Assembly: GCA_036365145.1 (NCBI GenBank)
Contig: JAEOAD010001413.1
Span: 496,001 to 560,000 of the forward strand
Direction: 5' to 3'
Source: Orientallactaga sibirica
Lineage: Eukaryota; Chordata; Mammalia; Rodentia; Dipodidae
DNA: 64,000 nt
Shown in pieces: positions 49,201 through 57,848 of the stretch; positions within the stretch are counted from its first letter, which is position 1; each line of letters begins with the position of its first letter. Both the position numbers and the translations under genes were made by a program. The notes beneath the pieces are model-generated. The model was not told the origin of the DNA, did not search any database, and was given only the letters and a program-made list of their open reading frames with translations.

Positions 49201-49481
49201 GGATCTCCATGAGTTCAAGGCCACCCTGAGACTACATAGTTAGTTCCAGGTCAGCCTGAGCTAGAGGGAGACCCTCCCTCCAAAAACCAAAAAAACAAAC
49301 AAACACGGCAGGGGTTGGGCCTCGGCCGCGCCGTGGAGCTCGCGCCCCGACTCACCGGGTTCTTCATGAGCCGCTCCAGCTTCAGCTTCTGCTCCTCCGC
49401 CGCGTTCCTGGGGATGACGAGGGTCTGAGGCTCCTTCTTGGGCCTGGGCGGCCGCACGGAGGAGGCTGCAGGGCTCGCCAT
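28723..49481 (-). CDS. PRKRIP1: PRKR-interacting protein 1 (spliced, six coding exons, complete)
   Basis: The coding exons join as 49481-49356, 45426-45348, 44258-44158, 42479-42394, 39191-39124 and 28823-28723. All introns are GT-AG and the phases agree across every junction. The joined frame gives 186 residues against 184 in human as I recall it. The product is recognised from [19 protein letters not shown] at the N terminus, the [20 protein letters not shown] block, the long basic helix ([20 protein letters not shown]) and the acidic tail ending PSFVMGR. In the known family the protein is nuclear, binds double-stranded RNA, inhibits the kinase PKR (EIF2AK2), and is a spliceosome component whose long helix bridges parts of the catalytic-stage complex. 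The start codon sits in a strong Kozak context (GCCATGG) in a CpG island. No frameshift or stop is seen. The identification is very secure; the functions are family knowledge. Confidence 0.96.
28824..29862. other. PRKRIP1: PRKRIP1 intron 5, 3' part: mostly unique
   Basis: An old B1 (+) is at about 28897-29040. The remainder to 29862 is unique and SINE-poor, directly upstream of exon 6. No coding evidence. Confidence 0.5.
29863..31500. repeat. PRKRIP1 intron 5: SINEs and an old DNA-transposon-like relic
   Basis: DIP 3' fragment (-) about 29868-29935; B1 (-) about 29965-30105; 30106-30590 unique. 30595-30650 resembles the end of a Tigger/MER2 element (cagtcacgtgctgtgcaatg, atggaccacatgtaatatg), a low-confidence call. 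B1 (+) about 30990-31125; DIP (+) about 31145-31325; B1 (+) about 31336-31490. Confidence 0.55.
31501..32233. repeat. PRKRIP1 intron 5: MER5-like relic and unique DNA
   Basis: 31550-31630 (attggaatctagtaggcaga, ggctgcagagctgttaaagg) resembles the hAT-type MER5A element. A diverged B1 fragment (-) is at about 32005-32085. The rest is unique. Confidence 0.45.
32234..32400 (+). repeat. B1 SINE with target-site duplication
   Basis: A young B1 ending in a poly(A) of about 22. The repeat agatactccaa occurs just before it (32223-32233) and just after it (32401 onward). Confidence 0.88.
32401..33590. other. PRKRIP1 intron 5: unique block
   Basis: About 1.2 kb is essentially free of young repeats. 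Open frames on the minus strand (for example 32976-32557) have no recognisable similarity and no exon structure. It could hold an intronic regulatory element. Confidence 0.4.
33591..35935. repeat. PRKRIP1 intron 5: SINE cluster
   Basis: DIP (-) about 33593-33788; B4/RSINE1-like composite (+) about 33955-34215; DIP (+) about 34222-34425; B1 (+) about 34432-34575 followed by AAT-rich DNA to 34670; 34672-35080 unique; old B1 (+) about 35085-35195; B1 (+) about 35200-35340; B1 (+) about 35502-35645 with an (AAAT)n run to 35690; DIP (+) about 35730-35930. Confidence 0.7.
35936..36610. other. PRKRIP1 intron 5: unique block, possible LTR fragment
   Basis: No young SINE. At 36140-36210 a TATA-like catataaaatgtg is followed 45 bp later by aataaaagtctggcttt, an arrangement reminiscent of a retroviral-type LTR end. 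No internal element sequence is seen. The call is weak. Confidence 0.3.
36611..38895. repeat. PRKRIP1 intron 5: dense SINE cluster and microsatellites
   Basis: DIP (+) about 36617-36800; DIP (+) about 36827-37030; B1 (+) about 37045-37165; DIP (-) about 37305-37526; DIP (-) about 37530-37753; B1 (+) about 37828-37975; old B1 (+) about 37985-38105; B1 (+) about 38110-38260; DIP (+) about 38293-38500; B1 (+) about 38535-38690. An (AAAC)n run at 38700-38735, (AAAG)n at 38738-38790 and (GATA)n at 38800-38846 follow. Confidence 0.72.
39124..39191 (-). CDS. PRKRIP1: PRKRIP1 coding exon 5 (residues 131-154)
   Basis: The acceptor tttgcag is followed by C, which completes the split Arg codon. The exon encodes [20 protein letters not shown] then KE and one base of the next Gly codon, with donor gtgagt. 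It is strongly basic and matches the Lys-rich helix of the family. Confidence 0.94.
39400..40135 (+). repeat. PRKRIP1 intron 4: B1 and DIP cluster
   Basis: Old B1 about 39400-39485; B1 about 39490-39640; B1 about 39655-39795; DIP about 39806-39975; old B1 about 39990-40125. All are plus strand, antisense to PRKRIP1. Confidence 0.7.
40136..40875 (+). other. Unique block of 3'-UTR-like character with inserted B1
   Basis: AT-rich sequence without an open frame, split by a young B1 (about 40286-40460; target duplication aagggctc on both sides). It ends at 40850-40874 with acaagattaaa followed by a run of A. An ATTAAA next to a poly(A) suggests a retroposed 3' UTR, but I cannot name a parent gene and see no outer target duplication. 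Confidence 0.3.
40910..42000 (+). repeat. PRKRIP1 intron 4: DIP and B1 cluster
   Basis: DIP about 40915-41090; B1 about 41150-41290; DIP about 41311-41475 runs directly into B1 about 41476-41643; old B1 about 41650-41725; DIP about 41763-41970. 42000-42393 is mostly unique DNA leading to exon 4. Confidence 0.7.
42394..42479 (-). CDS. PRKRIP1: PRKRIP1 coding exon 4 (residues 103-131)
   Basis: The acceptor tttccag precedes CAA. The exon encodes [20 protein letters not shown] then QTAKRRKK and two bases of an Arg codon, followed by the donor gtgag. The heptad-like charged pattern suggests a long helix. Confidence 0.95.
42480..44157. repeat. PRKRIP1 intron 3 contents
   Basis: B1 (+) about 42512-42672. 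42673-43060 is unique. B1 (+) about 43075-43235; long DIP (+) about 43246-43490 whose CTCF-like core is degraded (gggggcac); DIP (+) about 43499-43690; B1 (+) about 43700-43845. 43846-44157 is unique. Confidence 0.7.
44158..44258 (-). CDS. PRKRIP1: PRKRIP1 coding exon 3 (residues 69-102)
   Basis: The acceptor tctatag completes the split Gly codon. The exon then encodes [30 protein letters not shown] and AEK, and ends on a codon boundary before the donor gtcagt. This is the most family-diagnostic segment. Confidence 0.95.
44259..45347 (-). repeat. PRKRIP1 intron 2 contents
   Basis: 44259-44580 is unique. B1 (-) about 44605-44733; DIP (-) about 44745-44950; a second DIP (-) about 44955-45297 is split by a B1 (-) at about 45050-45203. 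Confidence 0.68.
45348..45426 (-). CDS. PRKRIP1: PRKRIP1 coding exon 2 (residues 43-69)
   Basis: The acceptor ctatcacag precedes GAC AAA. The exon encodes [19 protein letters not shown] then EFVRDVM, and ends one base into the following Gly codon before the donor gtaatg. Its 79 nt fit the phase exactly. The Pro-rich [10 protein letters not shown] segment is typical of the family. Confidence 0.95.
45427..46106. repeat. PRKRIP1 intron 1, 3' part
   Basis: B1 (-) about 45565-45725. The flanks 45427-45560 and 45726-46106 are unique. Confidence 0.65.
46283..48752 (+). mobile_element. LINE-1, 5'-truncated: ORF2 end plus 3' UTR, inactive
   Basis: The sequence is recognisable L1 ORF2 C terminus (ataaaaaccacagatcaacc; gagattccatctcactcctg; ctggcaaggatgcgga; tctactcagcggtaaagaaa), followed by a long rodent-type 3' UTR ending in aagttgtcaataataaata. 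Stops and frameshifts break the ORF2 frame. There is no ORF1 or 5' UTR. A B1 interrupts it at 47819-47986. Confidence 0.92.
47819..47986 (+). repeat. B1 SINE inserted in the L1 3' UTR
   Basis: Flanked by a perfect 12-bp duplication aataggagagag at 47807-47818 and 47987-47998. It is younger than its L1 host. Confidence 0.93.
48962..49320. repeat. AT-rich DNA and a B1 near PRKRIP1 exon 1
   Basis: 48962-49140 is AT-rich and unique. B1 (+) about 49146-49300 ends about 55 bp from the exon 1 donor, on the opposite strand. Confidence 0.75.
49356..49481 (-). CDS. PRKRIP1: PRKRIP1 coding exon 1 (residues 1-42)
   Basis: The ATG is at 49481-49479 and the frame runs 42 codons to ...RLMKNP, followed by the donor gtgagt. 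The exon ends on a codon boundary (phase 0). It encodes the Pro/Lys-rich N terminus with [11 protein letters not shown]. It lies inside a CpG-rich promoter region. Confidence 0.95.
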
Positions 49482-49640
49482 GGCCCCTTCCGCACCTCTT
49501 CAGCGGGTGGCGGCGGCGGCGGCGCGCCTGGTGACGTCAGAGCCGCGCGCCGGCCTGCGCAGGCGCATTCCCGGAACTGGCGGGACGTGGGCGGAGTCAG
49601 CTCCGAAAGCCGCTGGCGGGTGGATTGGCTGTGGTTGGCT
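49482..49640 (-). promoter_or_regulatory. PRKRIP1: PRKRIP1 promoter region, CpG-rich, with CRE, NRF1, ETS and CCAAT motifs
   Basis: This GC- and CpG-rich segment lies directly upstream of the start codon. It contains a palindromic CRE (TGACGTCA, 49532-49539), an NRF1-like site (TGCGCAGGCGCA, 49556-49567), an ETS-type core (CCGGAA, 49571-49576) and an inverted CCAAT box (ATTGG, 49624-49628). This is a typical TATA-less housekeeping arrangement. The motifs are read directly; binding is not shown. A minus-strand DIP SINE begins just beyond, at about 49645. Confidence 0.75.
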
Positions 49641-51460
49641 TTTATTTATTTTTTTAAAGATTTTTAAAATATTTATTTACTTATTAGAGACAGAGAAAGG
49701 GAGAGAAAGAGAGAATAGGCACGCCAGGCCCTCTAGCCACTGTAAACGAGCCACCACGTGCATCTGGTTTACGTGGGACCTGGGGAATCAAACCTGGGTC
49801 CTTAGGCTTCACAGCGCTAAGCCATCTCTCCAGCCCTGTGCTTTGTTTTGATCAAAGATACTTAATTTCACTTCCTGTTTCTGAACAAATCCACTCCAGC
49901 TGGAAGTCCACGAACTTGGGGAGAGGTGGCCTTTCATGGCCCAGGGGCCTTGGACCTGGATGACATCTCGGCTGTCACACTCTTCCCTGCCCTCTTCTGA
50001 AAGCTTTGCCTAGGGGAGTGGCTTTTTTAAAAATACTTAATTTATTTGAGAGAAAGAGAGGGAGATGTAGATAGAGAGAGAATGGGGGTTTCACTGAGGG
50101 CTGCAGAGATGGCTTAGTGGTTAAGGCGCCTGCCTGCCAAGCCTTACCACACCGGTCGGATTTTCCAGGTCCCAGTTTAGCCAGATGCAAAAAAATGATG
50201 CAAGGGCGCAATGCTGCACTTTCCCAAAAGGGGGTGCATGCATCTGGAATTCATTCACAGTAGCTGAGAGGCTGCTGGCGCGCCCATACTCTCTCTGCCT
50301 CTTTCCTCTCTCTCTCTCTCTCTTTCTGTCTCTCTCAAATAATAATAATTTTAAAAAGGGGGTCACTGAATTTCCTTTGGGATATCCTCTGTCACCTTGA
50401 AATTACAGGGCTGCAACTCAAAACTAATTGGATTAGCCTTTCTTAGAAGAAAGAAAAGCTGGGGCTGGAGAGATGGCTTAGCGGGTAAGGTGCTTGCCTG
50501 CAAAGCCAAAGGACCCAGGTTGGATTCCCCAGTACCCACGTAAGCCAGATGCACAAGGTGGTGCATGCATCTGGAGTTCGTTTGCAGTGGCTGCAGGCCC
50601 TGGTGTGCCCATTCTCTATCTGCCTCTTTCTCTCTCAAATAATTAAATTAAATTAAATTAAATTAAATTAAATTAAAATTAAAAAGGGCTGGAGAGATGG
50701 CTTAGTGGTTAAGGCACCTGCCTGCTAAGCGTAAGAACACCGTTCAATGGTCCAGGTCCCACGTTTAGCCAGATGCAAAGTGACACCAGGGCTCAATGTC
50801 GCACTTGCCCACAAGGGGGCACACACATCTGAATTTCGTTTGCAGCAACTGAGAGACTGCTGGCATGCCCATTCTCTATCTGTCTCCCTCTCCCTGTCTG
50901 TCTTTCTCTGTGTCTCTCTCCAAAAATAAATAAAATTATAATTAAAAATTTTTTAAAAATTAAAATAAAAAAGAAGAAAGAAAAGCTGCCCCTACAAGCT
51001 GGAGGGCTGGTCAGGCATTCACAGGTAGGTTTGGTGTTCTAGTGTTTAACGTGATTTCACATAACACCCACCATAATGGACAAAGATAGGGTATGTCGGT
51101 GCACAACCGTAATCCCAGCACTTGAGTTTAGCAGAAACAGGACAGAAAATTCAAGACCAACCTGGGCTACATAGTAAGAACTTGTTACAAAAACTAAAAC
51201 CTCTCTACCTGCTTATTTCTGTATCTCTCTCAAATAAATAAATAAATAAAAATTTTAAAAATATTTTTATTCATTTATTTAAGACAGAGAGAAGGAGAGA
51301 GAGAGGGAGAGGGAGAATGGGCACACCAGGGCCTCTAACCACTGCAAACGAACTCCAGATGCATGCACCACCTTATGCATCTGGCTTACCTGGAGAATTG
51401 AACTGGGGTCCTTGGGCTTCGCAGGCATGTGCCTTAACTGTTAAGCCATCTCTCCAGCCC
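49641..51460. repeat. DIP-rich cluster upstream of PRKRIP1
   Basis: DIP (-) about 49650-49836; 49840-50020 unique; DIP tail fragment (-) about 50030-50090; long DIP (+) about 50096-50340; DIP (+) about 50461-50640 with a (TTAAA)n run 50642-50680; long DIP (+) about 50687-50930; old B1 (+) about 51080-51200; DIP (-) about 51255-51460. Confidence 0.7.
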
Positions 51461-51868
51461 TAGAGAAGCTTCTCTGTTCAGTGGTGATGACCTCCAGGAT
51501 GATTCAAAAGGCAACATAGTGCTGAGAAGAAGTGACAGAGGAGTGCTCAGCACTGAAACATCTCTATCACACCTGCCAAGGTTCAGGGTCCATTGCAGAA
51601 GAGGTGGCAAAAAGAATGTAAGAGCCAAAGGAAGGGTAGGACTCCTTCCAACGTGCTCCTCCAGACACAAAATGGCCTGGATATCCATGACCTCACAGTG
51701 CCTGGCACTACCTACACAAGACCCTCATAATAGGAAGAAAAGATGATGACATCACAAAAAAAGAGAGACTGATTGAGAGGGGGAGGGGATATGATGGAGA
51801 GTGGAGTTGTGAAGGGGAAGTGGAGGGAATTATCATGGTTTATTGTCTATAATTATGGAAGTTGTCAA
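51461..51868 (+). mobile_element. LINE-1 3' end, severely 5'-truncated
   Basis: Closely similar to the last 0.4 kb of the L1 at 48320-48752: agagaagcttctctgttcag, then aagaatgtaagagccaaagg, caacgtgctcctccagacac and aagttgtcaataaaaa. It contains only 3' UTR. Confidence 0.88.
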
Positions 51869-52136
51869 TAAAAATTTTTTTTTCGAGGTAGGGTCTCACT
51901 GTAGCCCAGGCTGACCTGGAATTCACTATGTAGTTTCAGGGTACCCTCGAACACTCAGTGATCCTCCTAACCCTGCCTCTCGAGTGCTGGGATTAAAGGT
52001 TAAGCCACCACGCCTAGCTAAAAATTTTTTTCTAAACAGACTGGGCTGAAGAGCAAGCAAGAACAGCACCCCTCTACCCACCACAGGGGAGTATATGAGG
52101 CACTATATCTCACCACACCATACATGCATACACCAC

Positions 52137-52187
<51 letters not shown>

Positions 52188-53015
52188 AGGCCTATGGCTG
52201 TTATTCAATGGGTTCAATCCCCAGTACCATAAAAATAAATAAGTAAAAATAAAAATTTACTCATAGAGCGCTGGGGAGATGGCTTAGTAGTTAAGATGCT
52301 TACCTGTGAAGTTTAAGGACCCAGGTTTGATTCCCCAGTACCCACATAAGCCATGGTGCATGCATCTGGAGTTCATTTGCAGTGGCTATTGGCCTTGGCA
52401 CACCCATTCTCTGTCTCTGTCTCTCTCAAATAAATAAAACATTTTTAAAATTACTTTTAGAGAGCCAGGTGTGGTGGCTCACACCTTTGATCCCAGCACT
52501 CAGGAGGTAGAATAGGAGAAGTGCCATGAGTTTGAGGTCATCCTGAGACCACATAGTAAGTTCCAGGTAAGCCTGGACCAGAGTGAGACCTACCTCGAAA
52601 AACCAAAAAAAAAATATTTTTTTAAAGTTACTCATAGAATGTTCTCACTACCTCTCAACATCTAATCCAGGGTGAAAGCATAGTTCCTTGACTCTTCCCC
52701 CAAATCCTTATGCAAGTCCAAATCTCATGATAAACCCTTTTCACCGCCCTCTGATTGAGATAAATGCATGCTTCCTAGGGGGTGGAAAGATTGTAAGAGC
52801 CACAGGTTGAGATATCATGTCCAGAAGCATTCCCTCCCCCGCCCCCCAAAAAATAACTGACTGCTGCTCCCACAACGCATAAACCACAACCCCATAAGGA
52901 ATACCTGCAACCCCACTGAGGAGGGTCCCCAACAGAATGTGGACAGGGATGAGGGAAAAGAGAGTACCAACACATGATTATCCATACTAAATATGTTGTT
53001 AATAATAATAATAAA
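51869..53015. repeat. B1, (CA)n, DIP, B1 and a third L1 3' end relic
   Basis: B1 (-) about 51878-52018; (CA)n at 52141-52186; DIP (+) about 52268-52440; B1 (+) about 52462-52608. 52690-53015 contains ggtggaaagattgtaagagc and ends attaatp-like AAT repeats, resembling another, more diverged L1 3' end (+). Confidence 0.62.
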
Positions 53016-53308
53016 GATTTAAATTAAAAAATAAAAGCAAGATTTATTAAAAATGAAAAAAAATGCATGCTTCCTTCCGGCAACAAGCCATAAGCCCAAC
53101 TACAGGTGTGATGGTCTTCGTGGCTGTTGGGTATTTTTCTTTCTTTTTTTTTTTTTTTTTTTTTGGTTTTGCGAGGTAGGGTCTCACTCTGGTCCAGGCT
53201 GACCTGGAATTCACTATGTAGTCTCAGGGTGGCCTTGAACTCTCGGTGATCCTCCTACCTCTGCCTCCCGAGTGCTGGGATTAAAGGTGTGCGCCACCAC
53301 GCCCGGTT
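53016..53308 (-). repeat. B1 SINE after an AT-rich spacer
   Basis: A young minus-strand B1 at about 53140-53308 with a long T run. The preceding 120 bp is AT-rich. Confidence 0.8.
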
Positions 53309-53770
53309 CTTCTTTCTTTTTTTTTTTTAATATTTCATTTATTTTTTTGAGAGAGAAAGAGAGAGAAGCTGGGTGTTGTGGCACACGCCTTTAATCCCAG
53401 CACTCGGGAAGCAGAGGTAGGAGGATCATGAGTTCGAGGCCACCCATGAGTTTGAGGCCACCTGAGGCTACCTTGAAAAAAAAAAAAATGAGGGAGAGAA
53501 TGGGCAGGTCAGGCCACTAGCCAGCAAGTGAGTGAGCCCCATCACCTTGTGGAAAAAAAAAAAAATGAGGGAGAGAATGGGAATCACACCAGGGCCTCTA
53601 GCCACTGCAAGTGCCCTGACTGCTAAGCCATCATCCAGCCCACCACCTTTTTTGTGGTCTTGGCTTACGTGGTGGTACTTTAATGGGAATCAAACCTAGG
53701 AGGATTCCTTCAGAGGCCACCCTGAGACTACAAGTGCCCTGACAGGTCAGCCCATCTGTCCAACCTCCCC
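53309..53770. repeat. Scrambled B1/DIP mosaic
   Basis: Short pieces of plus-strand B1 (gaggccaccctgagactaca, aggtcagcc, aggaggatt) alternate with pieces of minus-strand DIP (ggcttacgtgg, ggaatcaaacct, agtgccctgac, ccatctgtccaacc). The segment aaaaatgagggagagaatgg occurs twice, at about 53486 and 53561. No single SINE explains the stretch. Confidence 0.7.
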
Positions 53771-54111
53771 AAAAAAAAAAAAAAATAAATAAAAAAAAAT
53801 AAAAATAAAAATAAAATAAAAGTAAGGTCTCACTCTAGCACAGGCTGACCTGGACTCACTCTGTGGTCCCAAGCTGGCCTCAAACTCTGTTCCTCCTACC
53901 TCTGTCTCCAGAGTGCTGGGATTAAAAGCGTGTGCATCACCAGGCTCAGATATGAGAGAGAGAGAATGGATGCACCAGGGCCTCCAGCTGCTGCAAATGA
54001 ACTCAAGATGCATGTGCCGCTTTGGCTTCATGTGGTTACTGGGGACTGAACTCAGGTTGTTAGGCTTTGTGGTCAAGTACTTTAACCACTGAGCCATCTC
54101 TCCAACCCTAT

Positions 54112-54142
<31 letters not shown>

Positions 54143-55260
54143 GGCGGGGGGGAGGAAAGGGAGAGGAAGATAGAGATGGGCGTGCCAGCAGCCTCTCAGC
54201 TGCTGAGAATGAAATCCAGATGCGTGCACCTCCTTGTGGTCAAGTGTGGCATTGCGCCTTTGCGTCACTTTGCATCTGGCTAAACCTGGAGATTGGAACC
54301 AGTGTTCTTAGGCTTAGGAGGCAGGCGCCTTAACCACTAAGTCATCTCTTCAGCCCAAGTCTTTTGTTTTTATTTAACCGATCTAGATGTCCTTTCCTTT
54401 CTTTCTAATTTCTCCATGTAGCCCATGTTGGTACAGGTTTAAGTGGTCTTGTCTTTGCTTGCACGTGCCAGGATTACACACCTGGGCCACTGAGCCTAGC
54501 TCCTGTTTGCTTTCTTTTCTTTTCTTTTCTTTTCTTTTCTTTTCTTTTAAATATTTTATTATTTATTTATTTGAGAGTGGGAAAGAGAGAGAATGGGCAC
54601 ACCAGGATTTCCAGCCACTGCAAACAAACTGCGGACACACGTGCCACCTTGTACATTGGGCTTATGTGGATCCTGGGGACTCAAACCTGGGTCCTTTGGC
54701 TTTGCAGGCAAGCTCTTTAACCAATAAGTCACTTTCCATCTTTCCAGTCCTGATTTCTTTCTCTTCCTTCCTTCCTTTCTTCTCCTCCTCCTCCTCCTCC
54801 TCCTCTTCTTCTTCTTCTTTTTAATTTTTCAAGGTAGGGTTTCACTCTAGTCCAGACTAACCTAGAATTCACGATGTAGTCTCAGGGTGGCCTTGAACTC
54901 ATGGCAATCCTCCTACCTTTGCCATCTGAGTGCTGGGATTAAAGGAGTGCACCACCACGCCGGGCTGGGCTTCTTCTCTTTTACTTTCCTTACCTTTCCT
55001 TTCCTCCCCTCTCCTCTCCTCTCCTCTCCTCTCCTCTCCTCTCCTCTCCTTTCTTTTCTTTCTGTTAGACTAAGTCTTACTCTAGCCTAACCTGGAACTC
55101 TCTCTGTAGCCCAGCTGGCCTCAAACTCATGGTGATCCTCCTACCTCAGCCTTTGGAGTGCTGAGATTAAAAGTGTGAACCACTACACCAAACTCCCTGT
55201 TTGTTTCCTTGTTTGCCATTTGTCTCCCTCTGTAGAGCAAACTTGGTTCACTGCTATAGC
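53771..55260 (-). repeat. Minus-strand SINE and pyrimidine-rich cluster
   Basis: B1 (-) about 53825-53945; DIP (-) about 53950-54108; long DIP (-) about 54140-54353; old B1 about 54395-54500; (TTTTC)n 54513-54548; DIP (-) about 54550-54752; (CTC)n and (CTT)n 54780-54820; B1 (-) about 54828-54966; (TCTCC)n 55007-55050; old B1 (-) about 55060-55195. Confidence 0.68.
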
Positions 55261-55299
55261 CAGTGTTTGAGCAAGCCTGGCCCACAGTAAGACTTTTTC

Positions 55300-55489
55300 T
55301 TCCTTTCTTTCTTTCCTTCCTTCCTTCCTTCCTTCCTTCCTTCCTTCCTTCCTTCCTTCCTTCCTTCCTTCCCTTCCCTTCCCTTCCTTCCCTTCCTCCC
55401 TCCCTCCCTTCTTTCTTCTTTTTTAATTCTTTTTCTTCTTTTTAAAAAAGTTTTTAAAAAATCTTTATTTACTTGAGAGAGACAGAGAA

Positions 55490-55528
<39 letters not shown>

Positions 55529-55870
55529 GATAGAAAGAGAATGGATATGCCAGGATCTGCAGCCACTGCAAATGAACTCCAGATGCATGTTCCCCCTTGT
55601 GCATCTGGCTTACATGGGTCCTCCTGGGGAATTGAACTGGGGTCCTTTGGCTTTTTAGACAAACTCCTTAATCACTAAGCCATCTCTCCAGCCTCTTTCC
55701 TCCTTTCCTTTCCTTCTCTTTCTCTCTCTCTCTCCTTCCTTCCTTCCTTCCTTCCTTCCTTCCTTCCTTCCTTCCTTCCTTTCTCTCTCTCTCTCTCTCC
55801 CTCCCTCCCTCCTTCCCTCCCTCTCTCTTTCTTTCTTTCTTCTTTCTTTCTTTCCCTCTCTCTCTCTTTT
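55300..55870. repeat. (CCTT)n pyrimidine tracts flanking a DIP SINE
   Basis: A (TTCC)n run at 55315-55372 extends to about 55440 as TC-rich DNA. DIP (-) about 55455-55693 includes a (GA)n stretch at 55493-55520. A second (TTCC)n and TC-rich run spans about 55695-55870. Confidence 0.82.
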
Positions 55871-56100
55871 TGAGGTAGGGTCTCACTCTAGGCCTGGCTG
55901 ACCTGGAATTCACTTTGTAGTCTCATTCTGGCCTCAAACTCATGGCGATCCTCATACCTCTGCCTCCCAAGTGCTAGGATTAAAGGCCCCAGCACTCGGG
56001 GGCCGAGGTAGGATCGCCGTAAGTTCAAAGCCACCCTGAGACTACAGAGTGAATTCCAGGTCAGGCTTGGCTACAGTGAGATTCTACCTCCATAAACATG
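55871..56100. repeat. Head-to-head B1 pair forming an inverted repeat
   Basis: A minus-strand B1 (about 55871-55988) breaks off at gctaggattaaaggc and is joined directly to a plus-strand B1 body from cccagcactcgg onward (about 55989-56095). The two can fold back with almost no spacer. Confidence 0.75.
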
Positions 56101-56335
56101 TATGTATGTATGTATGTATGTATGTATGTATGTATGGGTATATGTATATAAAATTTATTTTCAAGAAAAGAGCAGGAGGAATGGGCATGCCAGGGCCTCC
56201 AGCCACTGCAAACAAACTCCAGATGCAAGTGCCACTTTGTGCATCTGGCTTTATGTGGGTCCTGGGGAACTGAACCTGGGTCATCTGGCTTTGCAGGCGA
56301 ACGCCTTAACTGCTGAGCCATCTCTCCAACCCTCT
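56097..56335. repeat. (TATG)n microsatellite and DIP SINE
   Basis: (TATG)n at 56097-56138, then a minus-strand DIP at about 56160-56335. Confidence 0.8.
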
Positions 56336-56337
56336 TG

Positions 56338-56450
56338 TTACTTTTATCATCCTGATTAAACAGATAAGGAGCTGAGGCCCAGAGTGATGATACTACCCTC
56401 AGGTATATGGAACAAGACTCAGGTAGGGCTATTTACCTGGTGCATTCTCA
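56338..56450 (-). repeat. MIR SINE relic
   Basis: attaaacagataaggagctg followed by aggcccagagtgatg matches the antisense MIR core (ttttacagatgaggaaactg, aggcacagag). Ancient and diverged. Confidence 0.6.
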
Positions 56451-56540
56451 AGGCTGAAGCCACATTTGAACCGCTGCTCACTGGCCTGAAACCCACCTTT
56501 CCCTGACCAGGCCACTTGGACCCAGAGAACTATCCACCTG

Positions 56541-56555
56541 CCACCAGAGGGCAGC
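56541..56555 (+). promoter_or_regulatory. CTCF-like binding motif outside the young SINEs
   Basis: CCACCAGAGGGCAGC fits every position of the CTCF core CCASYAGRKGGCRSY. It sits in a unique, SINE-free block (56450-56660) about 7 kb upstream of PRKRIP1. Motif only; occupancy is inferred. Confidence 0.6.
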
Positions 56556-56659
56556 AGAGCGCCAACCAGGCCGGTTGCTTAACTCCAGCCCTCAGACCCC
56601 TTAATCTACTTGGCAGGATAGTCAAGATTGGCGTTCCAGGGAGCAAGATCTAAATCCCA

Positions 56660-57442
56660 GGAGAGGGATGGAGAAATGGCTCCATGGTTAAAGGTGCTTG
56701 CTTGCAAAGACTGAAAGCCTGGGTTTAATTCCCCAGGACCCACATAAAGCCAGATGCACAAAGTGGTGTCTGTGTTGAGTTTGTTTGCAGTGGCAGGAGG
56801 CCCTGGCGTGCTCATACTCACCCTGTCTCTCTGTTTCTACCCCCCGCCCATCTCTTTCTCCCTCTCTCTTTTAAATAAACATATACATTTTTTTTTTGTT
56901 TATTGACGTAGGGTCGTGCTCTAAGTCCAGGCTGACCTGCAATTCACTATGTAGTTTCAGGGTGGCCTTGAACTCACGGCGATCCTCCTACTTCTGCCTC
57001 CCACGTGCTGGGATTAAAGGCATGTGTCACCACACCTGGCAAAAATATTTTTTAAAATAAATAAATAAGGGCTGGAGAGATGGCTCAGTGGTTAAGAAGC
57101 TTGCCTGCTAAACCTGACAGCCTAGTTTCTATTCCCCAGTACACACATAAAGCCAGATGCACAAAGTGGCGCATGCATCTGGAGTCCATTTGCAGTGGCA
57201 AGATGCCCTGGTGTGCCCTTTCTCTCTGTCACTCTCTATCTCTCTCAATCTTTCTCCTTGCAAACATATAAAAATATTAAAAATAAATACATAGGCCGGG
57301 CGTGGTGGCACACGCCTTTAATCCCAGCACTCGGGAGGTAGAGGTAGGAGGATCGCCGTGAGTTCAAGGCCACCCTGAGACTACATAGTGAATTCCAGGT
57401 CAGCCTGGGCCAGAGTGAGACCCTACCTCGAAAAACCAAAAA

Positions 57443-57474
<32 letters not shown>

Positions 57475-57768
57475 AAATACATAAATCTCAGGAGAGCTGG
57501 GAATGCCTGTAATCCAGTACTTGGGAGGTAGTGGCAAGAAGTTAGGAAAGACATTTAAGGTCAGCCTCTGCTACATAAGATCCTGTTTACAAGCACCCCT
57601 CAAAAATAAATAGATCAACCGGGCATGGTGGCGCACACCTTTAATCCCAGCACTTGGGAGGCAGAGGTAGGAGAATCGCCATGAGTTCGAGGCCACCCTG
57701 AGACTTCATAGTAAATAAATTCCAGGTCAGCCTGAACTAGAGAGAGACCCTACCTCGAAAAACCAAAA

Positions 57769-57786
<18 letters not shown>
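56660..57786. repeat. SINE cluster
   Basis: DIP (+) about 56667-56880; B1 (-) about 56895-57040; DIP (+) about 57068-57290; B1 (+) about 57296-57440 with an (AAAT)n tail to 57475; old B1 (+) about 57495-57600; B1 (+) about 57619-57785. Confidence 0.72.

Positions 57787-57846
<60 letters not shown>
57787..57846. repeat. (TA)n microsatellite at a B1 tail
   Basis: About 29 perfect TA repeats directly follow the poly(A) of a B1. Confidence 0.92.

Positions 57847-57848
<2 letters not shown>

Noticed and set aside
54387..54824. Open frame of 145 codons on the plus strand ending in poly-Ser
   Set aside because: Composed of an old B1, a DIP element and CTC/CTT microsatellites.
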